64,000 nt of DNA from Pseudofabraea citricarpa (lineage: Eukaryota; Ascomycota; Leotiomycetes; Helotiales; Dermateaceae), in assembly GCA_029641185.1 (NCBI GenBank), contig JAPWGK010000018.1, forward strand, positions 248,001-312,000, in the 5' to 3' direction. Both the position numbers and the translations under genes were made by a program. This document shows, in pieces, positions 12,401 to 23,116 of this stretch (the first letter of the stretch is position 1; each line of letters opens with the position of its first letter). The notes under the pieces were generated by a model. The model did no database searches. It was not told the origin of the DNA and saw only the letters and a program-made list of their open reading frames with translations.

Positions 12401-13400
12401 TGGGAGCGTTGCTTTTAGTACGTTCAGTAGATCGAAGAATGAAAAGGCCCGTAGAAAATATTGTCTGAACACTCTAAGCTTTGATACTGATTTCTACATA
12501 AGAAAATCACTACTCACCATCAGACTCAATGTTATTGTACCAATACTTGTGAAGAACAATGACCAGTGCCGATGTTTGAAGGCAGAAACAATTCCTTCGG
12601 GTAATGTCGGCGAAACTGTATCGAGGATTATGCTTCGACTAGCCGTCTGCGGCCCCTTCTTCATATTCTGCCATGGAGTAAGGATTTTACAGAGATAATC
12701 AATTCGTTTCCATGGTGTTGAGAGAAGGACAAATACTTCACATCATTAGTCAATGATTACTTGTTAAACTTAGATAGAGATATATGATGCTACCTGCAAT
12801 AGGTCCATAAGTCCAGCCATAATTGTAGCCTAGACTTGCGGTACTCAGTCCAGAGTTTTTGTTAGATAAATGTAAAAGCACAATTAATGCCACAGCCAGC
12901 ATCGTAAGGCATGTTGTATAGGTAATGAAGCCCCAATGGTGTAGATATACAGGATTCCAGTATTTACTTTCACCCCTATGTCTGAAATCTGAACTGGAAG
13001 TCGATTTATGGGCCAATTCTCCAGAAGTCTCCTGAATCTCATGATCAGATTCTTCGTGCTGGATATTTAGGCTTGGTTGCTCTTCTCTATTGTTTTCCAA
13101 CCCTTGATCTGAATCAAAGTTGTATACATCCTGGTTCGATTCTTCTGACTGCGTGTTATCACTTGTGAGTTCGGAAACTGTTGATGCTGAGGCCGATCTC
13201 CTGTTCAGGCTCCCCGGATGCCGAGTCGTGTTATTTCCAAACTCCTGAGATATTTCCTGTGAAGAAGTGGAAGGTCCAGAACTAGAAGAGTACGGCTGAT
13301 TAGGCGGGGGTTCAGCTCTAGTTCTGATGGGGCTTGTCTGTGGGACTGGCTTCCGAGGAATTCTTGGTTTTGGCTGCATTTTTACCTGGAATAGTCTCAT
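9402..13400 (-). CDS. DUF3433-domain large membrane protein
   Basis: Exons on the minus strand are 13400-12794, 12735-12518 and 12473-9402, giving 1298 residues. Introns of 58 and 44 bases have GTAGCA/GTGAGT donors. Residues 1-160 are polar, Ser/Gln/Glu-rich and probably cytosolic. Then come the features of the fungal DUF3433 family: YWNPVYLHHWG, a helix, a Tyr/Gly-rich loop, GPIAVFVLLSTPWKRIDYL and the VFSTGLF-type element (here IFSTGLFIL). A large lumenal or extracellular segment with many N-glycosylation sequons follows. The block is repeated from about the middle (WWQPMGTLVWFKVLSLTLP). The C-terminus has the RFGxGLWxDxE...RFGIDVE ending common in the family. Function is unknown. At least six membrane segments are visible. 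The start ATG is at 13400, with a second Met seven codons on. Confidence 0.88.
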
Positions 13401-15120
13401 AAAATGAACCTCGAGGAAGATTCAAACTGTAGGCGACGTCTTGTAAGGTTTTGGGGAGGCTATATCAACTATTCGACCAAACTTGGTGCGAAGCATGCAA
13501 TGCAGCTTGTCGGCTGACAAAAACCCCACGATCTGCCTGGTTCAGAATCTGGCCGTGAGAGATACACCAGCGTTACTAATGGGAGTAAAGTTTTACAGGA
13601 TTTGAAAGCTGTTGGTTCTTGGCTTGCATGCTGCGTTATATTTGATCCAATCAACTAAAGTTTTGAATGCCGTCCGTTGTACATGAATTAAAATGCGATC
13701 GCTGCGCCCAACACATGCAGCCTGCAGTACTACACAGGAATTGCGGCTGAGCAGGCAGCAACAGAAAGACTCGGCCGCTATCGTTGTCAAAGTTCAAGAC
13801 AACCTGTGATTCTGTGAAATGGCGAGTTCATATTATGGGCGGTTTTAGCGATTCTGGTCCGATAAATGCAAGCTCAAAGTAAATTTAACCACTGCTGCGA
13901 TGCAAGTGTTACCTGCAGTAACGAATATATTTGGGTGATGAATTAGCGTAATGCCGCATTATTTGATAATATTTGGGTCTGTATTCCCATTCCCGATATT
14001 GAGCATAGACATTAATGGCGAAATAAAGAGGACTTATCGACTCGGGCCTCCTACAGAAGAGTTGCATGCTCGCCTGTCCTGTTCTCCTGCCCTTATGATC
14101 TTATATTTCTCTGATTTTATGATTAAATTTTGGGCTTACTCATACTGGCCAGCTATTTTACAGCCTGCTGAATTACTTTTCTAGGATAACCTAGTCGGAA
14201 GGAAAATATATCTCGAAGGGAAGAAAAACCGAAATAAATTCGTATTTAAGCAAACCAACTCAACAATTCTAATTGCAGTCTTGGCTTCTTAAAGCTGCGA
14301 GAAATTATGTCCACAATAATCTTTTGCTTTTTTGGTCCAATTGCGGTGTGGTTGAGCTGTTTCAAAAACAGAAACTAACCATAGTTCGATAAATATTAAT
14401 GTTAATAGCTAATTACATAATCATGCAAGTAGTTCCTACTGCTATCATCTTGAATTGAGTTTTCAAGCCATCATTTGTGATTCTTTATTGTCGATATTGC
14501 AAGTTCATTCGCTTGATCCTAGGAAACCAGCTGAGGTAGAATCCACTCAGTGGAAGAATTCTATCATAATATATTTGCCCAAAAAGTAGATGTCAGAATT
14601 TTCCGTTCGGAAATAGCAATGCATGCTAGTAAATCCCATCGTTTATGAGTTATATCATATAATAAAACTGGCAGAAGAAATACTACTGGGAAGACGACAT
14701 AGGGAACTAGTAACTTACTTCACGGTATTTGCTAGTTCTGGCGTATCAAAGAACCGACAAAAGAGGCCCTTCGGACGGTAGGACATAATACTTTTTCATA
14801 CACAAATGTAAAATAAATTAAGGAACTTTAGTTGCAAAAGTGCTCCGTCTATCTATAGGTACTAGAAATGAGTTTCTCGGCTGTCCTGAAAAGTGCTGCT
14901 TCAAGCGCCTTTAATTTCTTTTGACAAGTATGACAGAACAAAAGAATCTGAGCGATGAATTTATATGTCTCTTCAAAAACAATCCGTAGAGGTTTCAAAT
15001 TATGGCAATGGACTTCAATAAGGAGGTTCTTTTGGGGTATCATATTCATTCAAGCTATCAAAATCAGCTTAAGTATGAAATAGCAACCATAGTTGACTTG
15101 TAGCATGTCGAATCCACACA
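13401..15120. other. Intergenic, 1.7 kb
   Basis: Promoter of the DUF3433 gene plus AT-rich spacer. Short frames only. No RNA gene or repeat recognised. Confidence 0.5.
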
Positions 15121-15867
15121 CTAAAGTAAGTTGAAAGTTGCTTGAGGAGGCTGAAGACTGCAAGATAATCCATCTACAAATACTGCTCCTTCATATCTTA
15201 GCACCTTCAACTTAAAAAGTGGATGGTACTCCATCTCCAAAGGAAATGACACACTGCCAGTACCCAGCCAGACATCACCACCACTAGAATCCATGCTACA
15301 CGGCACTAATTCCATAACAGACGGTGGGCTTCCTGGCACCGGAGAGGGTATAACGCGAAGGTTGAGCGTTTTAGTTGGTTTGCTCGGCGTCGGATTCACA
15401 GGCAACTTTGTGCTTGGAGAAAATGCAAACTGAACCAATTTCTGGCCAACCGGTTTTTCCACATGCCCAAGAATGAGTGCCGAGCCGGTATCCCTGTTGA
15501 GAACGACCTTGCCAAAAGTTTTCGGATAACCCCATACCTCTCGACCTGCAAAGATTGCCGCTTCATTGTCGAGAATTAGCGAGAGACAGTAGTTGTATTT
15601 CTCGCCTTGGTATTTTACTTCCACTTGGTGGACATATTCGTTATATGCTCCCACCGTGCTCATCCCGTATGTGACAATTACTGCATTGATCAAGGGCTCG
15701 TCCTCTATCTCAAGCATATCTGGTACCAAGCCTCGGACATTCTCATAAGATGTACGATATGACACTGTAAGGATTGAGACGTTCGTGAAGGTGTTCACCT
15801 CGGTAGTATATGGAGGTGCAAAAAGCGGGATTGGACGCGAAGTTACGGCTAGCGATCCCAAAGGCAT
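15121..15867 (-). CDS. Acetoacetate-decarboxylase-like protein
   Basis: This is an intronless 248-residue protein starting at the ATG at 15867; the frame is open further upstream but lacks another ATG. It fits the acetoacetate decarboxylase (ADC) superfamily. An N-terminal PPYTTEVNTFTNVSILTVSY leads to the LVPDMLEIEDEPL core, then E77 in AYNEYVHQVEV and GREVWGYPKTFGKV at residues about 108-121. In bacterial ADC the Schiff-base lysine is followed by a second lysine that lowers its pKa (the K-K pair after P). Here K116 is kept and the next residue is Thr. The reaction may therefore be decarboxylation of acetoacetate or a related beta-keto acid, or an aldol/hydratase side activity known in the wider family. 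It is divergent with an alcohol dehydrogenase 592 bases away. Confidence 0.85.
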   Translation of the reverse strand: MPLGSLAVTSRPIPLFAPPYTTEVNTFTNVSILTVSYRTSYENVRGLVPDMLEIEDEPLINAVIVTYGMSTVGAYNEYVHQVEVKYQGEKYNYCLSLILDNEAAIFAGREVWGYPKTFGKVVLNRDTGSALILGHVEKPVGQKLVQFAFSPSTKLPVNPTPSKPTKTLNLRVIPSPVPGSPPSVMELVPCSMDSSGGDVWLGTGSVSFPLEMEYHPLFKLKVLRYEGAVFVDGLSCSLQPPQATFNLL

Positions 15868-16459
15868 TTCGAAATCTTTGCGTGCCGGAGAAAAATCCAA
15901 AAGAGCCTATTTTTGTCTACTCTTCGAAGAATGGAAGATATCTTGGTTTTTATATCCGGTATTTGAAAGGTTCAGGAATTCGGATATCAAGGGTTCCGTT
16001 CCGAGCCACAACTGGAGAGGCACACGTGCGGGGTCATTTGGACTTGCCGGATTGGCATTTTCAATTGTGCCCAATTTTTGGAGTTAAGAATCTGTGCATT
16101 GCATTTTGTCTTAAGGCCCCGCAAAATTCATATGGGTGGATATTCTTGGCGACACTCGATCCATTACAATTAGGATGGTTGACTCTGCGGGGCTGACATT
16201 GACATTATTATAAGCGAGGACGGCTCTTGGGTTGATTACACTACCGAGAACCGGACCCTATCTTGGAATCATGCATTCCTGCGCGCACTCTATTGCTGGC
16301 ATTGCAAGAGAATAAACTGAGCCGGACGCTCCGGGAAGCATGAATTTAAATGACGAAACGTCCTCCTGAATAGCCCATCACTAGAAAACTATTTGAGACT
16401 GTAGGTCGATCGAATTGAGAAACAGTACCATTACATTTTGAAGTCGACGATCATCCAGG
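15868..16459. promoter_or_regulatory. Shared divergent promoter of ADC-like and ADH genes
   Basis: The 592 bases between the two start codons hold three exact copies of GCGGGG: 16028-16033 (+), 16116-16121 as CCCCGC, and 16187-16192 (+). The last two lie in an 8-base perfect inverted repeat (GCCCCGCA/TGCGGGGC). GCGGGG fits SYGGRG, the target of the carbon-catabolite repressor CreA/Mig1, which acts as paired sites in fungal alcohol-use promoters. About 0.3 copies would be expected by chance in this length. Repression by glucose is an inference. Confidence 0.5.
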
Positions 16460-17437
16460 ATGAAAGCTTATCGATATGAAAGCCCAGAGAAGGGATTAAC
16501 TCTAGAAGACATTCCGGTTCCGGAGGCTGGACCAGGACAGGTTCTTCTCAAGGTGCAAGCAGCAGGCCTTTGCCACTCGGATTGCCATATTATTGATGGC
16601 ACTGGAGACTTTGTGATGAAGAAGCCGATAACTTTGGGACATGAAGTCGCCGGTACAATTGTCAAAACAGGCGATGGAGTTTCCTTGTACCAACCAGGTG
16701 ACAGAGTGGCAGTGGCACAAGTCTCTCATCCTTTGGCACAAGCGAGTTGGTACACGGCCATTGGCCTGGGATATGACGGAGGGTACGCTTCACATGCATT
16801 GGCTGAGGCGGCTCACCTTACTGCAATTCCAGAAAACGTCTCTTTCGCTCAGGCCGCCGTAGCAACAGACTCGATTGCAACTGCCTACCATGCAGTCATG
16901 TCAGAAGCCGGAGTCGACGCCGCAACAAAAATTGCTATTGTTGGATTGGGGGGCTTAGGACTCAATGGTGTAACTGTTGCTGCACTCCAAAAAGCAACAG
17001 TATACGGAGTCGACATAGACAGCACTAAATTTGATGCCGCCAAACAAGCTGGAGCTGCAGCATGCTTTACAAGCCTTGGCGCTATTCAGGATGTTAAACT
17101 CGATGTTATTGTGGACTTTGCTGGTGTGGGTTCAACTACGGCCGAAGCTATCGCAACTGTTAAAACGGGAGGAAAAGTCGTTCTTGTAGGACTTGGTGCT
17201 TCCGAAATAAAGATAGCCCCTGCGAATCTGGTAACTCGAGGAATTACATTGGTCGGTTCTATTGGGGCAAGTATAGAAGAGCTTAAAATCGTGCTGGATT
17301 TGATTTCTAGCAAATCAATCTCGCCTATTCTGGAAGAAATCCCTTTCAGCCATGTCGCGGAAGGTCTTCAACGCCTTTATCGAGGAGAGGTCAAAGGACG
17401 CCTGTTCACGGACCCAAGTAAGGCTAAAGAGACGTAA
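16460..17437 (+). CDS. Zinc-type alcohol dehydrogenase (MDR superfamily)
   Basis: This is an intronless 325-residue NAD(P)-dependent medium-chain dehydrogenase. It has an N-terminal GroES-like domain with catalytic zinc ligands C38 (GLCHSD) and H61-E62 (GHEVAG), and a Rossmann domain with VGLGGLGLNG around residue 163 followed by Asp (VDID), which favours NAD+ over NADP+. The structural-zinc lobe with four cysteines, normal in classical ADHs, is missing: the stretch after GDRVAV is short and Cys-free. This is seen in a subset of microbial ADHs. It probably oxidises or reduces a small secondary or aromatic alcohol in the cytosol. The shared promoter with the ADC-like gene suggests a linked substrate, as in the acetone to 2-propanol step of clostridia; that link is an inference. 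Confidence 0.88.
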   Translation: MKAYRYESPEKGLTLEDIPVPEAGPGQVLLKVQAAGLCHSDCHIIDGTGDFVMKKPITLGHEVAGTIVKTGDGVSLYQPGDRVAVAQVSHPLAQASWYTAIGLGYDGGYASHALAEAAHLTAIPENVSFAQAAVATDSIATAYHAVMSEAGVDAATKIAIVGLGGLGLNGVTVAALQKATVYGVDIDSTKFDAAKQAGAAACFTSLGAIQDVKLDVIVDFAGVGSTTAEAIATVKTGGKVVLVGLGASEIKIAPANLVTRGITLVGSIGASIEELKIVLDLISSKSISPILEEIPFSHVAEGLQRLYRGEVKGRLFTDPSKAKET

Positions 17438-18565
17438 TACTTCATTTGTCTTCGCAGAAGATGTTAAATGGAAATCCGACTTTTGAGAATTTACATGGTC
17501 TACATGCCTGAGTTTGCCCTGTTTGATAGTTCGTTGAGCTATATAAGCTCTCAAAACCTGTACAACTAGCTCTCCCCACTCACACATACACTCACAATTA
17601 CAACCTGTTGCCTTAATGCCTGGTATTCAACATTCCGTGAGACCCCTCAATAGAAGATAGTTTTTGATGAATCGCCGTGAAGGGCATCATACGTTCGTTT
17701 TAAAGTCTACCTATGTAAGTGAGTACACTGTTCAGGGGATTAGTAATTCATTCAATTAAGCAGAGAGATACTTGAGGTTAAATAGTAGATCGTAGTTTTG
17801 CTTTCCACCCACAAGACTAAAGTTTGTCGACAAGTTAAATGAATACATTATCTCACAAAAGTTGAAAGGAATTCTTCGAAAGCTGAGAATGGGTGTGACC
17901 ATGAGCATAAGCCTCATTGACTTGATATCTTCCACATGGTAGGAGATTATGGTAAATAAAACGAGCTTCATATGGAGAGTAGCTATCGTTGGCCTATGGA
18001 TCTGCTGCTCTGAGCTACAATGAGATTTCAAAGTACTGTGGGATTCTAAGCCCTAATAATGGCTCTATAAACTTAAGCAAATTTCACGTTCATAGTAACG
18101 AATAGCTTCACTAGACGGTCCTGATAAAACGGATATACCTATGAGTACAAAGTACTAAGTGAAAGGCAACATATTTATCCTGGAATTATGCGTAATCCTT
18201 TAATAAGAACAAATTTAAATGGTAAATCATATGACTAAACTTTGGATATTGTCTTGTCGCTTGCATAGCTAATTGCTCGCTTAACAACAGCCTTTCGACT
18301 TAGTCCTAACCACACAATGGCAACAACCTCTACAATGATACAAAGCAGTTCCACACAACTGAACAATAGATCCAAGAACAAAAGATTCAGAACAACAGAC
18401 TCAGAACAATAGACCCAAAACAATAGACCCATAGTAAGTCCTATTCTATAAAACCCTCCGACATCAATCTTCTCTCAGTTTCAAATCAAGTTCCAAGCCT
18501 AGTTCCAACAATTCCATTTAAATCAGAACCCATAACCACCACAACCACTATATACCACTGCTACT
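17438..18565. other. Intergenic, 1.1 kb
   Basis: ADH 3' flank and upstream region of the next gene. At 18355-18432 a degenerate repeat built on AACAATAGACCCA occurs in the putative promoter. Nothing else is supported. Confidence 0.5.
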
Positions 18566-19057
18566 ATGGCACCATTGAAGTTTGCGGGGGCCCTGAGTTC
18601 CACCGCCAATGTCAAATCCGTAGGGCCCCTCACAGCTCAAGAGGCTTTAGACTTCATCAGTTCCGCTTGCTCTGCCGCTTCCACTAGAGCTAACAACAAG
18701 ACCGCCACAAAAAAAAGCAAGAAGGCACTAAGGACGTCGTCATTGAGCTCTCAAGCTAACGTAAGACAACCATCTCCACCCCGCGCACCAGTAAGCCGTG
18801 ACTTTGGAGTGTCGACACCCAATACTCAAACTCAGTATGTTACCCCCTCGGCTCAGGCGCCGACTCTTTCGTCGCCCAGCACTTCATCTCCTCCTGTTCC
18901 ATGTCCATGCACTAGATGCAGCGACTGGATGGACTTGGATGATAAGCGGCCAATTATCGCCGCGCTCGATGAGGAGGGACATGACTGGATGGATGTCGAT
19001 CAGGAGTATCAGTGGCAGATTGTAGAGCAGCTAAACCATAAGTACCATCAGGATTGA
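18566..19057 (+). CDS. Hypothetical 163-residue protein
   Basis: This is a single-exon frame with an A at -3 of the ATG and a CCACCACAACC-type leader. I do not recognise a family. Residues 1-45 hold a possible short helix (LTAQEALDFISSACSAAS), then a Lys-rich stretch (KKSKKALR) that could be a nuclear signal, a Ser/Pro/Thr-rich linker with PCPCTRC, and a C-terminal pair of near-identical motifs, DWMDLDD and DWMDVDQ, 20 residues apart. The ending is acidic and polar. No signal peptide or membrane helix is seen. It may be a lineage-specific gene. Chance remains possible given the low-complexity middle. Confidence 0.5.
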   Translation: MAPLKFAGALSSTANVKSVGPLTAQEALDFISSACSAASTRANNKTATKKSKKALRTSSLSSQANVRQPSPPRAPVSRDFGVSTPNTQTQYVTPSAQAPTLSSPSTSSPPVPCPCTRCSDWMDLDDKRPIIAALDEEGHDWMDVDQEYQWQIVEQLNHKYHQD

Positions 19058-19110
19058 GTACCCTTCGGGATCAGTCTTCCTTTCTTCTAACCTGGGTTCT
19101 GTTTTTGTGG

Positions 19111-19205
19111 AGGAGTTTGGCGTTTGGCGTTTGGCGTTAGGAGTTGGCGTTAGGAGTTTTGAGTTTGGCGTTAGGAGTTTGGCGTTAGGAGTTGGAGTTA
19201 GGGCG
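19111..19205 (+). repeat. Minisatellite, GGCGTTAGGAGTT units
   Basis: About six imperfect copies of a 12-14 base unit built from TTTGGCGT and TTAGGAG, directly in the 3' flank of the hypothetical gene. Confidence 0.8.
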
Positions 19206-20698
19206 ATAGCTTTTTCCTATTTTTCTTTTGTTTGATTGAGAGTCTCTTATGCTCCGAGTTGGCGGGAGGAGTAAAGAGTTTAGGGTTAAATGCTTCAATA
19301 GAAGGAGTTTTTACCTCCTATGCAACCACATCTTTCCCACATAACATGATACCTCTTTTTCTTAGTGATATGATATTTCTTGCTGCCATGACCATCCCCG
19401 GTGCTATAACATCCCTCGTTGCTATTGCAATACCCATTGTTGGTGATCACAATACCCATTGTTGGTGATAGCTTTTTTCACCCATGCCGATCTCCTCACC
19501 AGTTGGCTTTAGCAAGTTCTGCGCACTCGTTATCCCCTACAGGATCCTTCACCCAATCATCAAGAATCTTTGTTGCAGCTAAGATTTCTTCTAAATCGTC
19601 TACATCTTTTTCGCCTTCATCAATCCTAACTAAAAATTTGTTGATAAATAGTTGGATTGGCTTTGTGAAACGGCTGGTACTAAGGTCCGGGGGCCAGCGT
19701 CTTGCTTGAAGATTCGAAATAACTCAATTTCTACAACACCTGACACACTATTCAATAAACCCGATTTGGGCTTGGCACCACATACAATTTCTGATTTGAG
19801 CCCAAAAGAGGACATATCGTTAAGTATCAACCGTCAGCTCTTCATAAATTAACAGAGAAAAGCACGATTGACCAAGAATAAAGAAATTTTTCTTTGGATG
19901 TAGGAACAAGGCAGATCAAAGAAGTTGATAGTGGTGAATGCGAGCCAAACTACCTGGAAGTTGAAGCTGCTTCCTAACCTGCTTCATATTCCTGACGTGG
20001 AGTCTTCTTTCCTAGAGGTATAATGCTTTAATTGCTAGAATTTCTGAAATAGAATCTTATGATTCATTCTCCTCGGCAAGTTTTTAGCACCAATACAACA
20101 AGGCCCAAACAACACAATGAGAATTCTAAAGGTTTTCCTTTCAGCAATGATCTATCCAACAAAGGAGCCTAACAAAAGCACACACAGACTCAAAACGCCT
20201 CAAAATGCATCAATTTTCAAGAAGTAATTGCTCAACTAAATGAACATGCGAGGCTTTGTGAACTCTTGTCAAGACCCTGGCTCTCAGATGGTGAGATGGT
20301 GGGACACTTGATATCACAACAAATTATAAATGGATATAATGCACCACCTTAGTCATGAACTGGGGTGGGTAATTGGGAAGGCTTGGGCAGCATTGTTATT
20401 TTTCGAATAAGATAGAGAAGGCTAATAATCATCATCACTAAACGGCAGATGCATTGCTGTAGAAAACTACTCGAAGGCTAAAGAGTACTTGACAATTGGA
20501 AGGTCATTGATAATCATAGAGCAACAGAGCATGTTCAGGCGTGGGAGTATTGCTATTCATGATAAATCTGATGAAGATAGGTACTCTCGACAAGCTAACA
20601 AGAGACCAAGACCTTTATTTTTATATTTTTATTTTTGAATAAGAAACATTCGTTATCAAACTACATAAATTACACTACATGATAGAATGTGCTTATCT
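19206..20698. other. Intergenic, 1.5 kb
   Basis: AT-rich. Apart from a 22-base tandem duplication at 19428-19469 I see no gene. One frame near 19940-20020 faintly recalls a retroelement core (PNLLHIPDVES) but is too short to call. Confidence 0.5.
19428..19469 (+). repeat. Two tandem copies of a 20-base unit
   Basis: CAATACCCATTGTTGGTGAT occurs at 19428-19447 and again at 19450-19469, separated by CA. Confidence 0.8.
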
Positions 20699-22701
20699 TC
20701 AGTGCATTACTGAGTCCAGTTGCTGACTATGTTCCATGTCATGTTCATCCTGGCGAGCAAACAACTCGTATACACGTGACTTCAAGGACGCTCTATACTG
20801 CATCTCTGAAAAGGAATCCCTCTTGTCCCATTCTTCTAATAAATCCAGTATCCTTCTATCCCCCGCAGCATCCAGAAGTTTTAGGAATTTGATTGTAGTC
20901 CCTGGTCTCATCCACCAACCACCAGGATCCTCTGAGGACTCCGTAGCATCAGCTCTAGCAACGTTATCACCTACAGTTATCATTTCATCGAGATATCTAA
21001 ATGCATCCTCATAATCTTTCTCTCCCAAGCAGGTTATGATCAAGCGATCGTATGTCAATTGATTTGGTTTGATGCGCAGAGCTCTCATCTCCGCCGCAAG
21101 GAACATGGCTAAATCTTTATTTTGTCCAGTTCTGGAAATTGGCTGTAGAAGAGTGTTGAATGTGTCTATGTTGGGACCAGCCAAGCATAGCTGATGTAGC
21201 TGCTTGTACAAATCGATGGCTAAGTTGACATCCTTAAAATGAGCAACGGCCTCGATTACAACATTCGCAGCCGCTGTTGGGATAACGTTGTTTTCTTTAT
21301 GCATTGTTTTGAGGATCTCCCATGCTTTTTTGGGTCGTTGAGCATATTTAGCAAGATAATGGTAGATTGGTCGTGTGGTGGCATTAGAAAGAACTTCCCC
21401 AGCTTTTGTCATAATGATCAAAATACGAAACGCCGTCTTCACATCTGATGATTTTACGTATGCCTCAATAAGAGCTTCGTATTGATGCGTTGAGAGAGGT
21501 GATTTTCGGTCTGAGAGAAGACTTAAGACCGATGTCGCCAATTGAGGATTAGAGTATCTGGCTGCGACATTCAGAACATTTGTACATGTCCCATCGCAGG
21601 GATTAAGATGCCGGGTAGCTACTTTAAGCTGCCAGATGAAATTTGTGCCTTCGTACTTATTATCTACAGTTAGCATTCCTCAGAATATTGGGTAGACCAA
21701 TGGACCTACATGAAGGACTGCACTAAAAACATCAAGCAGATAATGCCATATATAAGCATCAGTCGAGATTTCACCTCGTTCGACCCTTATGCTTAGGAGC
21801 CTTAGAGCCTCATCCCACTCATGTCCGTCGCACAGTTGAAATATGAATATATCATAGAGCCAAGGTTGTATGGTGATGTTTTCCTGTTGCATAATCTCTA
21901 GCTCTTCCATGGCCATCTCCAAGTTTCGCTCACGAAGCAGGCAGATGACGAGACTATGACGGCCTTCTGGTGTTAGTGATAGCCACCGCTGTTTCATTTG
22001 TCGAAGTATCTCCTCTCGAAGTACACTATATGGATGGTTGGAGAGAACCTATGTAACAGAATGATTAGTTAGATTACTGGGCCCTTCGTCGATTATAATT
22101 TTGCTCATACCTGGAGAACTCCATGGTATAACCCAGAGTCAGGTCCTATATTTGCCTCCTTCATCTCTTCCAAAAGCTCTATGACATTGGTGACACTTCC
22201 TTGCTCTGGATCTGCATTGGCTCGTATGAGAGCATCATAATGTACCAAGTTAGGTTCTTCGCCCCTTTTTCCAATCAAGTGCTTCACCACCGATCTAATT
22301 CTACTAGAACTGCCTGGTTGGGACCTGAGTTTCCATAATAAATCATGCAAAGTTGTCGTGGGGATTTCATCGAGATTCGAGAATATAGTAGCCTTTGAGG
22401 ATCGTGTTTTCGGAACATAAACATCAGCGACTTGGAGGACATCCGCAGTATCGATAGCGGGTCTGGCCTTTTGGAGGTTGGGGATGTCATTTCCCAGCGC
22501 TGTCGACCATGGTACGCCTGCTTCAAGCTTGACTGAGCTGTGAATTGGTCGCGAGCTTATATGTTTGTTACGAGCGCGAGAACAGGGCCGAACGGGTGTT
22601 GGGGATAGACCTCGGAGGTTTGATGCAGCACGAGATACGGCAATTGTATCGGTGGATGGGCAGAGGCAGCGCCATAAGCTGTCAATCGTGACTCGACTCA
22701 T
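20699..22701 (-). CDS. Pentatricopeptide-repeat protein, probably mitochondrial
   Basis: Exons on the minus strand are 22701-22111, 22048-21710 and 21655-20699, giving 628 residues. The introns (62 and 54 bases) start GTATGA and GTAGGT. The second has CTAAC 14 bases before its AG. The N-terminus is rich in Arg/Ser and low in acids over about 55 residues (ending SSRPIHSSVKLE), a typical mitochondrial presequence. The body is helical with recurring PPR-like units, for example YEALIEAYVKSSDVKTAF, FNTLLQPISRTGQNKDLAMF and YDRLIITCLGEKDYEDAF, each with the helix-turn-helix spacing of about 35. PPR proteins bind organellar RNA. Its target, and which yeast protein it matches if any, cannot be told. 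Confidence 0.75.
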
Positions 22702-23116
22702 TGTTTATTGCTGAAGGCCGATTTGGCAAGGTCGCAAAGCACGGAAACAAAAGTAGTAGCCTCGCCGGGAGAGTCACGTGGCAACACAAGCTATGACAAG
22801 GATTTGATTGATAGGTTAGCCACATGGGAGAAGTTGTATTGATGTTTTGTTAAGCAAATTAAGTCTTGTGGAGAATTTTGATGTTATCATGCTGCTACAC
22901 AAGAAGCATATCCTCAAATGCCACTAAAAGGCCGCTGCTTCTACGTCCTTCAACGGTGTTAAAAGCACCCAGTCGTCACTGGCGTCTGCTCTCCAATGTG
23001 TCCGTTCAGGCAACGAAAGCTTCCACACAGTTGCTATGCTGCATGCCCGAGTCCTATCTGGGCTCTGTCGTCAGTACTTCGTGGTAATGCATCTTCCAGT
23101 TCCTATGCCGCATTGA
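22702..23116. other. Short spacer between PPR gene and LSM4
   Basis: Start region of the PPR gene and 3' flank of LSM4. Both genes are on the minus strand. No separate feature seen. Confidence 0.5.

Noticed and set aside
19900..20030. Possible retroelement remnant (PNLLHIPDVES-like piece)
   Set aside because: Resemblance covers about ten residues only, with stops all around, and no LTR or second domain nearby.
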